Shown here: positions 53,800 through 61,696 of the stretch, one piece after another
Numbering within the stretch: position 1 is the stretch's first letter
Layout: every line of letters begins with the position of its first letter
From: UBA1240 sp045599185
GTDB lineage: Bacteria; Spirochaetota; Spirochaetia; Treponematales; Treponemataceae
Assembly (NCBI GenBank): GCA_045599185.1
Contig: JAZRVO010000015.1
Span: 62,001-126,000 of the forward strand
Direction of reading: 5' to 3'
Length of the DNA stretch: 64,000 bases
Made by a program: the position numbers and the translations under genes
The notes under the pieces: generated by a model
What the model saw: the letters and a program-made list of their open reading frames with translations, nothing else
What the model was told of the DNA's origin: nothing
Databases searched by the model: none

Positions 53800-53857
53800 T
53801 GTCATCCCAAACTGGATTCGGAATCAATGTCAGATGCTGAATCTGATTCAGCATGAC
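53800..53857. repeat. Interspersed hairpin repeat, locus 3 (two units)
   Basis: TGTCATCCCAAAC followed by GGATTCGGAATC forms one unit. AGATGCTGAATC followed by GATTCAGCATGACA forms an inverted second unit. Same family as at 1864, 13487 and 56006. Confidence 0.65.
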
Positions 53858-53903
53858 AAAATAAACTGTTTTTTAATAAAGACGTTTCTGTTTTTCGTTC
53901 CTG

Positions 53904-55910
53904 CTAAATTTCAAGTTTAAAGGCGGTTAAAAGTGCCTGCTGTGCTGGCAGCTGTTTTTGGCCTGCCGGATAAAGCCTGAAGCTGTCGCGGTTTTTTAAG
54001 GACTGCACGGTTTGGGCGCTTACCAGCACCGGGGCTTCAAAAGCGGCGGTTAAATCTTCTACCTGCCGGGCAATGTCTATGGTTTCGCCAATCGTGGTAG
54101 TTTCCATGCAGGTTTTTTCGCCAATTGTGCCAAGCATAACAGGCCCTGTGTGAATGCCAATGCTTAAGCGCACTTCTTCTTCGCCGCTGGCAAGCTGGGC
54201 AAGCCGGGCGTTAAAACTTGCCAGATTTTCCTTAATGCCGCCCACCGCCAGAAGTGCGCTGTCGCTCTGGTTTTCAAATATTGCCGTAAAACCGTGGCCT
54301 GAATATTTTGCCACCACGCCGCCGTTCTGTTTTATGGAAGGCACAATATACGCCCAAAGCTCGTTCAAAAAACCGAAAGCGTCTACGCTTTGCATGTGCC
54401 GTGCGCGCAGGTTAAAATGCTGCACCTTAAGTTCCATAACAGTCATCTGCATCTGAACACTGTCGCCAAGCTGCACGTTGTTCAGGCTTTTTCCGTTAAT
54501 GCGTTTCAGCAGTTCAACGGGAATGAAACGGTCGACAGATTTGTTGATTTTGTAAAGGTCGGCAGAATAGCCCTGCAAAGCCGTAAAGGTTGCATAAAAA
54601 CTGCTCTGCTGGTAAATGCAAAGCAGTACAATAACGGCAAAAGCAAAAGGAAGAAAAAAAGAAACCGACTTTACAAGGTAAAAACTCATCAAAAGTTCGT
54701 TTGCCTGTGCCAAAAACAGCAGAATTGCAGAAGAAGCAACAAGCCAGCCCCGGCTGATTTTTGCCTTTACAATTTTAAGTGACTGAACAAGCAGCACAAT
54801 GCTGCACCCAAGCAGAAGAATGCCAAAAACCGGTGCTGCACTGCTGCTGATTTTTTGGGGCAAAGCTGCAAGAAAAATGGCACAGACTGAACAGATAAGC
54901 AGAACCGCCGAAACATTAGGTTTTTTCACCCATTCATTCAGGTTTTGGAGCAAAAACAGGGCGAAAATGCCGTAAAGAACAAAAGGCATAATTCTGCATG
55001 CGGCGTAACTTATGCGGTAAATAGCCTGGCTAGGCGCAACCAGCTGCATAAAAAGTGAACCGGCTGTAAAAGCGGCAGAAAAAACAAAAAAAATGCCTGC
55101 TACTGCAAAAACGGCGTAAGTTTTTTCCTGCCTGTTCTGAAAAAACTTAATTAAACAGTACAAAAGCAGTGCCATAAATGCACCCAAAAGTAAAGTTTGC
55201 GCAAGCGTTTTAATCAGCAGCCGGTTTTGCAGTTTTGAACAAAGGGCAATCTGCGGAACAGAGCCGCCGTAACTGCTGCCGGGTGTAAAATTGTTAATTT
55301 GAATTGTTAAAAGAATGCGGTTGTTGCCGTTAAGCGCCGGCGAAAGGTCTATTACCTTCGGTATAACTTCATTTTTGCCGCTAAAAAGCAGGGTGCTGTT
55401 GGCGTACACGCAAAAATCGCTGGCAAAGGGTTCCAGCAAAAGCCCAATTTGCGGTGCACCGCTGCCGGAAAAAGCAAAAGAATCTGGCAGAATTACTTCA
55501 AGGGCAAAAGTGCCGCAGCTTACAAGGTTTTTGTATGAAAAGCCGTTTTGAAGAATGTTTCGTTTTGGAAGGAACTGGGGAAAACTGACGCACTGCCTGA
55601 TGGTAGAAAGCCATATTTTGTTTTCGGCCTGCTGCGGCGTTAAAATTTCTTCCGGCCAGAACCACCAGTCACCGGCAAGGTCGCTGTTTTCCGTAAAAAA
55701 ATCCACGTCGCTCAGGTCAATCTGGCCATATTCAGCCCTGTGGCTTGGTATGTAAAGCATTATGCTTTCGTTTCTGGCTTCGGGTTCGCGGGTTTGTGCC
55801 GGCGCAAGCTTGAAAATTGAAAAATCGAAAACGCGGAAAGCCACGCACACGCCGAAAGCAATAAAAATGGCAAACACTGCAAAAAAGACATAAATTTTCT
55901 TACCGTTCAT
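53904..55910 (-). CDS. 7TM receptor with degenerate class III cyclase domain
   Basis: This 668-residue protein has an N-terminal signal anchor, an extracytoplasmic domain (about 45-230), seven membrane helices (about 235-440, 7TMR-DISM-like) and a C-terminal cyclase-like domain (about 475-668). That domain lacks catalytic residues. The first metal aspartate position holds Lys (VMELKVQHF) and the second holds His (KYSGHGFTAIF). The Asn and Arg of GDSVNxASR are replaced in GETIDIARQ. It may be a non-catalytic nucleotide sensor or regulate another cyclase. A leaderless-type promoter precedes the ATG. Confidence 0.82.
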   Translation of the reverse strand: MNGKKIYVFFAVFAIFIAFGVCVAFRVFDFSIFKLAPAQTREPEARNESIMLYIPSHRAEYGQIDLSDVDFFTENSDLAGDWWFWPEEILTPQQAENKIWLSTIRQCVSFPQFLPKRNILQNGFSYKNLVSCGTFALEVILPDSFAFSGSGAPQIGLLLEPFASDFCVYANSTLLFSGKNEVIPKVIDLSPALNGNNRILLTIQINNFTPGSSYGGSVPQIALCSKLQNRLLIKTLAQTLLLGAFMALLLYCLIKFFQNRQEKTYAVFAVAGIFFVFSAAFTAGSLFMQLVAPSQAIYRISYAACRIMPFVLYGIFALFLLQNLNEWVKKPNVSAVLLICSVCAIFLAALPQKISSSAAPVFGILLLGCSIVLLVQSLKIVKAKISRGWLVASSAILLFLAQANELLMSFYLVKSVSFFLPFAFAVIVLLCIYQQSSFYATFTALQGYSADLYKINKSVDRFIPVELLKRINGKSLNNVQLGDSVQMQMTVMELKVQHFNLRARHMQSVDAFGFLNELWAYIVPSIKQNGGVVAKYSGHGFTAIFENQSDSALLAVGGIKENLASFNARLAQLASGEEEVRLSIGIHTGPVMLGTIGEKTCMETTTIGETIDIARQVEDLTAAFEAPVLVSAQTVQSLKNRDSFRLYPAGQKQLPAQQALLTAFKLEI

Positions 55911-55916
55911 TTTTTA

Positions 55917-55945
55917 AGCTTAGCACAAAAAAAGCCGCTGTCCAA
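55917..55945 (-). promoter_or_regulatory. Leaderless-type promoter of the 7TM receptor gene
   Basis: On the minus strand TTGGAC (55940-55945), a 17-nt spacer and TAAGCT (55917-55922) are followed by 6 nt and the ATG at 55910. It overlaps the terminator hairpin of the upstream gene. Confidence 0.55.
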
Positions 55946-56005
55946 TAAGAATCACCTTGCAGAACTTCAGTTTGCATTGCCGATTCTTAGCGGCTGCGGC
56001 TTTTC
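55925..56005 (-). terminator. Intrinsic terminator of the PQ-loop/SGNH gene
   Basis: On the minus strand GCCGCTAAGAATC pairs with GATTCTT plus CAGCGGC and is followed by seven Ts, about 105 nt after the stop codon. Confidence 0.6.
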
Positions 56006-56073
56006 AAGATATTCCGGACAACCCCGGAATGACGCGTTAAGTCATGATGAACTGGTTTCAGCATTTATGGCAG
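56006..56073. repeat. Interspersed hairpin repeat, locus 4
   Basis: GATATTCCGG with CCGGAATGACG is followed by GTCATGATGAAC with GTTTCAGCAT. Same family as at 1864, 13487 and 53800. Confidence 0.5.
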
Positions 56074-56109
56074 TAACAGAAAAAATGTGTTTTCTGCTGC
56101 CGTCATTCA

Positions 56110-56979
56110 TTATACGGCCTGGCTTTCTACGTAGTTCAAAATGCCGTTCTGGTAAGCATAGCTGTAAAGAATTTCGGCAACATTTGCAAGCGGTTTTTTA
56201 ACGTTAAGCGGCTGGTCAAAACCAACATCGTACATAAAGGCCATAAGTTCCTTCGTGCTTTCCGGGTTCCACAGCTTGGCGTTGTCAATGTTAACGTAAG
56301 TGCATTTTTCAGATTCTGCAATTGCCTTAATGTGGCGGTTCATTTCGTTGTAGTTTTCAGAATTATCCGGGCTTACATTTGAAATAAGTGCAATCCTGCG
56401 GTTTTTGTTCTGTGCCTTTACTGCGCCAATCAGGTCAAGGTAAAGCACGTCAAATTCTGCACTGTTTCTGTTGAACAAATCCAAATCTTCTTCCCCAAGG
56501 TGAAGGATTACTGCTTCCGGGTTAAGGGCTGCAACATTTTCAGCAAAGGCTTTTTTCGCATTCTTCAGCGAAAGACCGAAAATGCTTCTGTTAAGCATCC
56601 TGAAGTTAAGTTCATAGTCCTGTGCAATTTCCGCAACTGGAATTTCCTTGTCCTTGCTGCCGCCAAACAAAATTACGCTGTCATTTGTTTCCGCTGTTTT
56701 AATCATTGTTTCTGTCCTCCTGTCCAAAGCGCGGTTTCTGAAATATACAAAAAGATTTGTCATGACAATTGCAAGATTCAAAAAGTAAACAACCAGTACG
56801 TAGTTTTTCTGGCCGTTTAAAAGCTTGGCGGTAATGCCGGCAAGATAACCTGTAATAATCAGCAGGATAAATGCCAGGCTTGTACCTTTTGCAGTTCTTG
56901 CACGGTATGCCTTAATAACATTAAGCGGCCACGAAAAACCAAAACATACCAGCATCGCTGTCTCAAAAATTGAACTCAT
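56110..56979 (-). CDS. PQ-loop (SemiSWEET-like) membrane domain fused to SGNH-like domain
   Basis: This 289-residue protein has an N-terminal three-helix unit (about 1-85) with the PQ-loop pattern FSWPLNVIKAYRARTAKGTSL, as in SemiSWEET transporters. A cytoplasmic SGNH-hydrolase-like domain follows (about 97-280, starting VILFGGSKD). Catalytic blocks are weak: a serine is present, but the GxND block reads HLGEED and no DxxH motif is found near the end. It may therefore be a sensing or binding module. GGAGG precedes the ATG. It is monocistronic. Confidence 0.7.
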   Translation of the reverse strand: MSSIFETAMLVCFGFSWPLNVIKAYRARTAKGTSLAFILLIITGYLAGITAKLLNGQKNYVLVVYFLNLAIVMTNLFVYFRNRALDRRTETMIKTAETNDSVILFGGSKDKEIPVAEIAQDYELNFRMLNRSIFGLSLKNAKKAFAENVAALNPEAVILHLGEEDLDLFNRNSAEFDVLYLDLIGAVKAQNKNRRIALISNVSPDNSENYNEMNRHIKAIAESEKCTYVNIDNAKLWNPESTKELMAFMYDVGFDQPLNVKKPLANVAEILYSYAYQNGILNYVESQAV

Positions 56980-57175
56980 TTAATTTACCTCCGGGTTCCG
57001 GGCATCCTTTTAAGAAACATCTCTAAAAACAGCATTTTTAGAAGCTTTCATAACTTTTTAAGGTGCTCTCAACTTTTTATGGCTTCATAATATCAGGCAG
57101 AAAAAAATCATCAATTTTTTGAAAGATAAAAAACAAATTAGGGCAAAGGCCAGTGTTTTTTTTAGTTTAAAAAGG

Positions 57176-57203
57176 TTTAGGAAAATTTAAAATCTGCTAT
57201 ATT
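57176..57203 (+). promoter_or_regulatory. Possible leaderless-type promoter of the sensor kinase gene
   Basis: TTTAGG (57176-57181), a 16-nt spacer and TATATT (57198-57203) are followed by 7 nt and a GTG start at 57211. The -35 is weak. Confidence 0.35.
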
Positions 57204-57210
57204 TATAGGC

Positions 57211-58863
57211 GTGAAAAACCAAAGTTCGCCCAAAAACAGTTCCTTAAATTCAATCCGCAAAGAAATACAGAAAACCCATTTGATTTTGATAATGGTTGTT
57301 ACCATTTTTTTAAGCGTAGGCGGCGCGCTTACAAGCATAAATGCCGATACCCAGGCTTTCGACCAGAACCTTTTGAATACTTCAAACCTTATTTCACGGC
57401 TTTACGGCTTTACATGGCAGTTTTCTCCGGAAGAACTGGCGGAATATTTCAATTCCGTGTGCCGGGAACTGCCGGACGTTGACGTTATTTCCATTGTAGA
57501 TTCTGACAATTTGCGCCGCTACCACACGAACAACCAGCTTATAGGTACTTTTTACGACGGCAACATTCCCGATTTCAGCGGCAGTTCCAGAAAAATTCAC
57601 GTAAGCAGCGAAAACGGTCCTTCCGGCCCGCAGCGGCGCACTTATTCTGCCATTTACAACGAAAACGGCGAATACTGCGGTTTTATAATGACGATTATCC
57701 TTAAAACTTCCATTCGTTCCGTTACATTAAGAACGGTGGTACTTTTTGCTTTTGTTACTTTTGGTGCAATTTTAATAGAAATTTTAATTTCCGGCACTTT
57801 TTCCAGACGTATAAAGCAAAAACTGCACGGCTACGAACCTGACACTTTTTCTTCAATGTTTACCGTGCGCGACGACATTCTTGAATCGCTGAAGGAAGGG
57901 ATTATTGCCGTAGACCGGGAAAGAAACGTTCAGTTTATAAATGCGGCGGCTAAAAAAATGCTTTTTGGCGGCAGCGACATTAACGGAAGCAGCAAAACTG
58001 ACCGGGAAAATTTTCAGAAAGTAAACGAAATTAAGGAAAAGGTTTTTACTGAAAAGATTTTAGACCGGGCGCTTAAAAATCAGGCCAACAGTTTTGGCAT
58101 TGCCGAACGCACAGACGACGGTACTGAAATTCTTGTAGACTGTCTGCCGGTTAAAAAAGATGAAAAGCTTGAAGGCGCTGTTGCCATTCTGCACGACAGG
58201 ACTGAATACACAAGGCTTATGGAAGATTTGGCCGGAACAAAATACCTTGTTGATTCCATGCGTGCCAACAACCACGATTTTACCAACAAACTTCACGTTA
58301 TCCTCGGGCTTATTCAAATTGGCGAATATGAAAAGGCGGTTTCTTATATAGAAAACATTTCCATCATTCAGCGCGAAACTTTAAGCCGGGTAATGCATTC
58401 CGTCGACAATCCTTCCTTTGCAGCTTTGCTTGTGGGAAAAATTGCCCGCGCTTCGGAATGCAACGTAAAGTTCATTCTTCAGGAAGGCATTTCCTACAAG
58501 GATTCGGACATTCATTTTTCTTCCGAAGCCCTTGTTACAATTGCAGGCAACCTTATAGACAATGCCATTGATTCCATGAACATGGCTTCTTTTGCGGGCT
58601 TAGACAAAAAACAGCCGGGCGAACTTGTTTTTGGCGTGTTTACCCGGCCGGGTGAACTTTTTATTTCCGTAAAGGACAACGGGTGCGGCATTGCAGAAGA
58701 AAACAAGGCAAAAGTTTTTGACAACGGTTTTTCTACAAAAGGGCAGGGGCGCGGCGTGGGGCTGTATCACTGCAAGCAGCTGGTAGAAAGCCTTGACGGA
58801 AAGATTGGTTTTGAATCTTCCGCCGGAATTGGCACGGTTTTTACGGTGCTTTTTAAGAAATAA
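57211..58863 (+). CDS. DcuS/CitA-like sensor histidine kinase
   Basis: This 550-residue kinase has a membrane helix (about 25-47), a Cache-type periplasmic domain (about 48-165), a second helix (about 168-192), a PAS domain (about 210-335) and a SpoB-type kinase region. The phospho-accepting histidine is in NNHDFTNKLHVILGLIQ. The ATPase has N-box NLIDNAIDSMNMA, G1 DNGCGI and G2 GQGRGVGLY. Relatives sense C4-dicarboxylates or citrate. It uses a GTG start with no Shine-Dalgarno and precedes its regulator by 126 nt. Confidence 0.87.
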   Translation: MKNQSSPKNSSLNSIRKEIQKTHLILIMVVTIFLSVGGALTSINADTQAFDQNLLNTSNLISRLYGFTWQFSPEELAEYFNSVCRELPDVDVISIVDSDNLRRYHTNNQLIGTFYDGNIPDFSGSSRKIHVSSENGPSGPQRRTYSAIYNENGEYCGFIMTIILKTSIRSVTLRTVVLFAFVTFGAILIEILISGTFSRRIKQKLHGYEPDTFSSMFTVRDDILESLKEGIIAVDRERNVQFINAAAKKMLFGGSDINGSSKTDRENFQKVNEIKEKVFTEKILDRALKNQANSFGIAERTDDGTEILVDCLPVKKDEKLEGAVAILHDRTEYTRLMEDLAGTKYLVDSMRANNHDFTNKLHVILGLIQIGEYEKAVSYIENISIIQRETLSRVMHSVDNPSFAALLVGKIARASECNVKFILQEGISYKDSDIHFSSEALVTIAGNLIDNAIDSMNMASFAGLDKKQPGELVFGVFTRPGELFISVKDNGCGIAEENKAKVFDNGFSTKGQGRGVGLYHCKQLVESLDGKIGFESSAGIGTVFTVLFKK

Positions 58864-58989
58864 TTTTTGCTGAATAATTGGGGAAACTGTAAAAAAATTC
58901 AACTTTTTATGGTTTTTGCGGCTTTGGCAGCATTTACGGCACCTGCTGAAAATGCCGGTAATTTATAGGTTGGGTTTACAGGACAAAAT

Positions 58990-59658
58990 ATGGCATACAA
59001 AGTTTTGATAATTGATGACGACCCGATGGTTGCAATGATTAACGGTCAGTACGTGCAGAAAAACAAGGGCTTTACCGTGTGCGGCACTTGCAGAAACGGC
59101 GAAGAAGCAATCGGCTTTTTGAAGGAAAACAAGGCCGACCTTGTAATTCTTGATGTTTACATGCCGCTTATGGACGGCGTAGAAACCCTTAAGCAGATAC
59201 GCGAAAACAAATTTGACGTTGAAGTTATAATGGTTACCGCGGCAAATGATACGGCAACTTTGGAAAACACCATGCATCTTGGCGTAATTGATTACCTTAT
59301 AAAGCCTTTTGCCCTTGAACGTTTTCAGGTTGCCCTTGAAAAATTTGAAGCAAAAATTAAAGCCATAAAAAACACTGATGTTTTAGACCAGAACTGCGTT
59401 GACAGCATTATAGGAAGCGGAAAAAAGGTCAGCCTGAAAGATTATCCGAAAGGCATTCAGGAAAAAACGCTTAAAAAAATAGAAAACTATTTGCAGACTA
59501 AAAGCGGCTGGATAAACGGTGACAGCATTGCGGAAGACGTAGGCCTTTCCAGCGTAACGGTAAGGCACTATATGTCATATCTTGTAGAAAACAGCATCGT
59601 AAAGGAAAGCATAAATTACGAAACCGGCGGCCGGCCTTCCATGCTGTACAAATACTAG
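58990..59658 (+). CDS. DcuR/CitB-like response regulator
   Basis: This 222-residue regulator has a receiver (about 1-120) with the acidic pair IIDDD, phospho-acceptor aspartate in VILDVYMPLMDG and lysine in LIKPF. A C-terminal helix-turn-helix region (about 165-222, SIAEDVGLSSVTVRHYMSYL) follows. CitB/DcuR-type regulators control carboxylate uptake and metabolism. A link to the sodium-pumping decarboxylase 37 kb away is possible but unsupported. CAGGA precedes the ATG. Confidence 0.88.
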   Translation: MAYKVLIIDDDPMVAMINGQYVQKNKGFTVCGTCRNGEEAIGFLKENKADLVILDVYMPLMDGVETLKQIRENKFDVEVIMVTAANDTATLENTMHLGVIDYLIKPFALERFQVALEKFEAKIKAIKNTDVLDQNCVDSIIGSGKKVSLKDYPKGIQEKTLKKIENYLQTKSGWINGDSIAEDVGLSSVTVRHYMSYLVENSIVKESINYETGGRPSMLYKY

Positions 59659-59886
59659 CTGGCGCGGTTTAAATTGTCTGCAACTGCTGTGTGGTATGTT
59701 TGTTGGTGGCTTAAAATTGCAAATTGAAATAAAATTGCAAATCGCTGACCCACAGATTAAGAGTCTGTTGCTTTGTGCTTGGCTGCATGGTATTTTTGAA
59801 TCGCTGGCAAAAAATAAAGAGTTTGTAAAACTTATGCGATATATTAACACAAGCGAAAGCAAACAGAAAAAAATGAGCGGACGGAC

Positions 59887-60141
59887 ATGCAAAACAAGGA
59901 CAGCAACTTTTATAAAGAGGGTTATTTCCCGTGGGAAAGAGAAGAAGGTAAAACTATATGGTGGACTTCTCCAGTTGATGTAATCGGTGAAATTATATTT
60001 TCTTTCGACAAAAAAAAAGTTTTTAATTTCTGGCAGGATTACCCGGAAAAGCTGACAAAAGAACAGATTGAAATATTTAAAAAAGAAAACCCAGATTTAG
60101 CAGAATTAAAACCAGCTGCATTAAAACCAGCTGCCGAGTAA
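59887..60141 (+). CDS. Small conserved-looking hypothetical protein
   Basis: This 84-residue acidic protein starts MQNKDSNFYKEGYFPWEREE and has many aromatic residues (WWTSPVDVIGE, FNFWQDYPEK) and a Lys/Glu-rich tail ending in a KPAA direct repeat. I recognise no family with confidence. The aromatic pattern resembles small proteins of accessory regions. The 228 bases before it hold only a fragmentary overlapping frame. A terminator follows. Confidence 0.55.
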   Translation: MQNKDSNFYKEGYFPWEREEGKTIWWTSPVDVIGEIIFSFDKKKVFNFWQDYPEKLTKEQIEIFKKENPDLAELKPAALKPAAE

Positions 60142-60173
60142 TTCCGGCAGCCGTTCGGAATTACCAAACAGCT

Positions 60174-60204
60174 CAACGCCCCATTTTCCGGGGCGTTTGT
60201 GTTT
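60174..60204 (+). terminator. Intrinsic terminator
   Basis: AACGCCCC pairs with GGGGCGTT around ATTTTCC, followed by a T-rich stretch. A preceding TAATTCCG/CGGAATTA hairpin lies at 60139-60163. Confidence 0.65.
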
Positions 60205-60381
60205 TAAACTGACTAATAAAGCGTACAGACAAGCACAAATGATAACAAAAATAAAAAGCATGTAAAGGCTTTTTCAAAGCCTTAAATTTAGTTGATCTGC
60301 CTCGTCCATTTCTGCAAAAATCACTGATAAAAACAGTACAAGCATTCAAATTTTTTCACAAAAATCGGAACGATTAAACTC

Positions 60382-60488
60382 ATCTTGTTCTTACTTTCAA
60401 ACCATCATTGGTTCGTGTCTTAAACCATAGTTGTTCTGTCCCCCAGAACAACGTTGTTCTGTACCCCAAACCAATATTGTTCTGCACG
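60382..60488. repeat. Degenerate 22-24-nt tandem repeat
   Basis: About 4.6 units of roughly 23 nt follow the pattern TTGTTCTGTnCCCCAAACCA, for example at 60427-60450 and 60451-60472. It lies in the 60142-60699 gap, which has no convincing gene. Spacing is irregular and units diverge, so it is not a CRISPR array. Confidence 0.5.
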
Positions 60489-60699
60489 TAAAAACAGCAG
60501 TGTTTTTTACGTCTACACCAGCAGAAATAGCATAAACAACAAACAGCACAATAGGCAGAAATAACAGGAAAAGCAAATAGCACAATAAAAAGTGTCAAAA
60601 AAATTTTTTTACGTGTATTTAAAAAGCATACACATTTTGCGCACTGTAAGATTGAATTTTTCAGGCACTTGCGGCGCGGCACTTATTTTGGAGAAAAAA

Positions 60700-61509
60700 T
60701 TGAAACCATTTGAAGAGCTTGCCTTTTACGACGACTTTATGTTCGGCCAGATAATGCATGACAGGGAAACCTGCAAGACGGTGCTGGAGATTCTGCTGGG
60801 CATAAAGATAGACCGGCTGGAATACCCGGAATTGCAGAAAAGCGTTGAACCTTTTTACGCAACAAAAGGCGTGCGCTACGACGTGTACGTTGAAGACGGC
60901 AAGCGCGTATACGACGTGGAAATTCAGAACTCAACCGAACCGGCCATAGGCAAGCGCACCCGGTTTTATCAAAGCATGCTGGACGTAGCCGCCCTGATGC
61001 GCGGCCAGAGTTACGAAGAACTGAAGGAAAGCATAATAATCTTCATCTGCCGCTACGACCCTTTTCAAAAAGGCATTCCGTGCTATACTGTGGAACGTAA
61101 ATGCAGGGAAGACGGCAGCGTACAGCTGAAGGACGAAGCTACGCTGTACATATTCAACTGCAAGGCCTACGAGAATGTAGAAAACCGTGAACTTAGCGGC
61201 TTTTTGAAATTTGTAGAATGCGGCAAAGCCGAAACAGACTTTACCCGGAGGTTACAGAAGATGGTAGAAATAAAGAAAGAAAATGAAGGCTTGAAGACCA
61301 CGTACCTTTCGTGGAGCCTTGCCGAACATGACGCCATCCGCAAGGGCAGAGCCGAGGGTATGGCTGAAGGCATAAGTAAAGGTGAACGTAAAAACAAACT
61401 TGCAAATGCCAGAAACCTGCTTGCAATGAAGGTTCTTACCAATGAACAGATAGCCCAGGCAGTTAGTCTGCCGCTGGAAACAGTAGAAGAACTGGCTGAC
61501 CAGCTGTAA
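60700..61509 (+). CDS. Rpn-family PD-(D/E)XK nuclease / transposase-like protein
   Basis: This roughly 269-residue protein opens with KPFEELAFYDDFMFGQIM and carries the nuclease core VRYDVYVEDGKRVYDVEIQ, with the D and ExQ residues of a PD-(D/E)XK site. Rpn proteins promote recombination and spread in multiple copies. The C-terminal part has a coiled region (EGMAEGISKGERKNKLANA). I choose a TTG start at 60700 because GGAG lies 6 nt upstream. It marks an accessory region. Confidence 0.85.
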   Translation: MKPFEELAFYDDFMFGQIMHDRETCKTVLEILLGIKIDRLEYPELQKSVEPFYATKGVRYDVYVEDGKRVYDVEIQNSTEPAIGKRTRFYQSMLDVAALMRGQSYEELKESIIIFICRYDPFQKGIPCYTVERKCREDGSVQLKDEATLYIFNCKAYENVENRELSGFLKFVECGKAETDFTRRLQKMVEIKKENEGLKTTYLSWSLAEHDAIRKGRAEGMAEGISKGERKNKLANARNLLAMKVLTNEQIAQAVSLPLETVEELADQL

Positions 61510-61696
61510 TCCTATTTCTGCAATTTCTGCAATTGTATGTACGCCAGCATCAATTGCAGAAAAACCATTCCGTGCAACGATTGTGCAGTTTGCCCTGCAA
61601 ACTGTCTATTGTGCCTGCACCAGCGATAATTACAGAAACACTAAACAGCGCAATGTTTTTGTTCTCATAATGTAAAAAACGTGCGATATTAGAAGT

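Noticed and set aside
59696..59983. A 95-codon frame overlapping the small gene at 59887
   Set aside because: It overlaps in another frame a better candidate and becomes Lys/Arg-rich there. At most its first part is a remnant.
60382..60488. CRISPR-like array
   Set aside because: Units are only about 23 nt with no separate spacers, they diverge strongly, and no cas gene is in the window.
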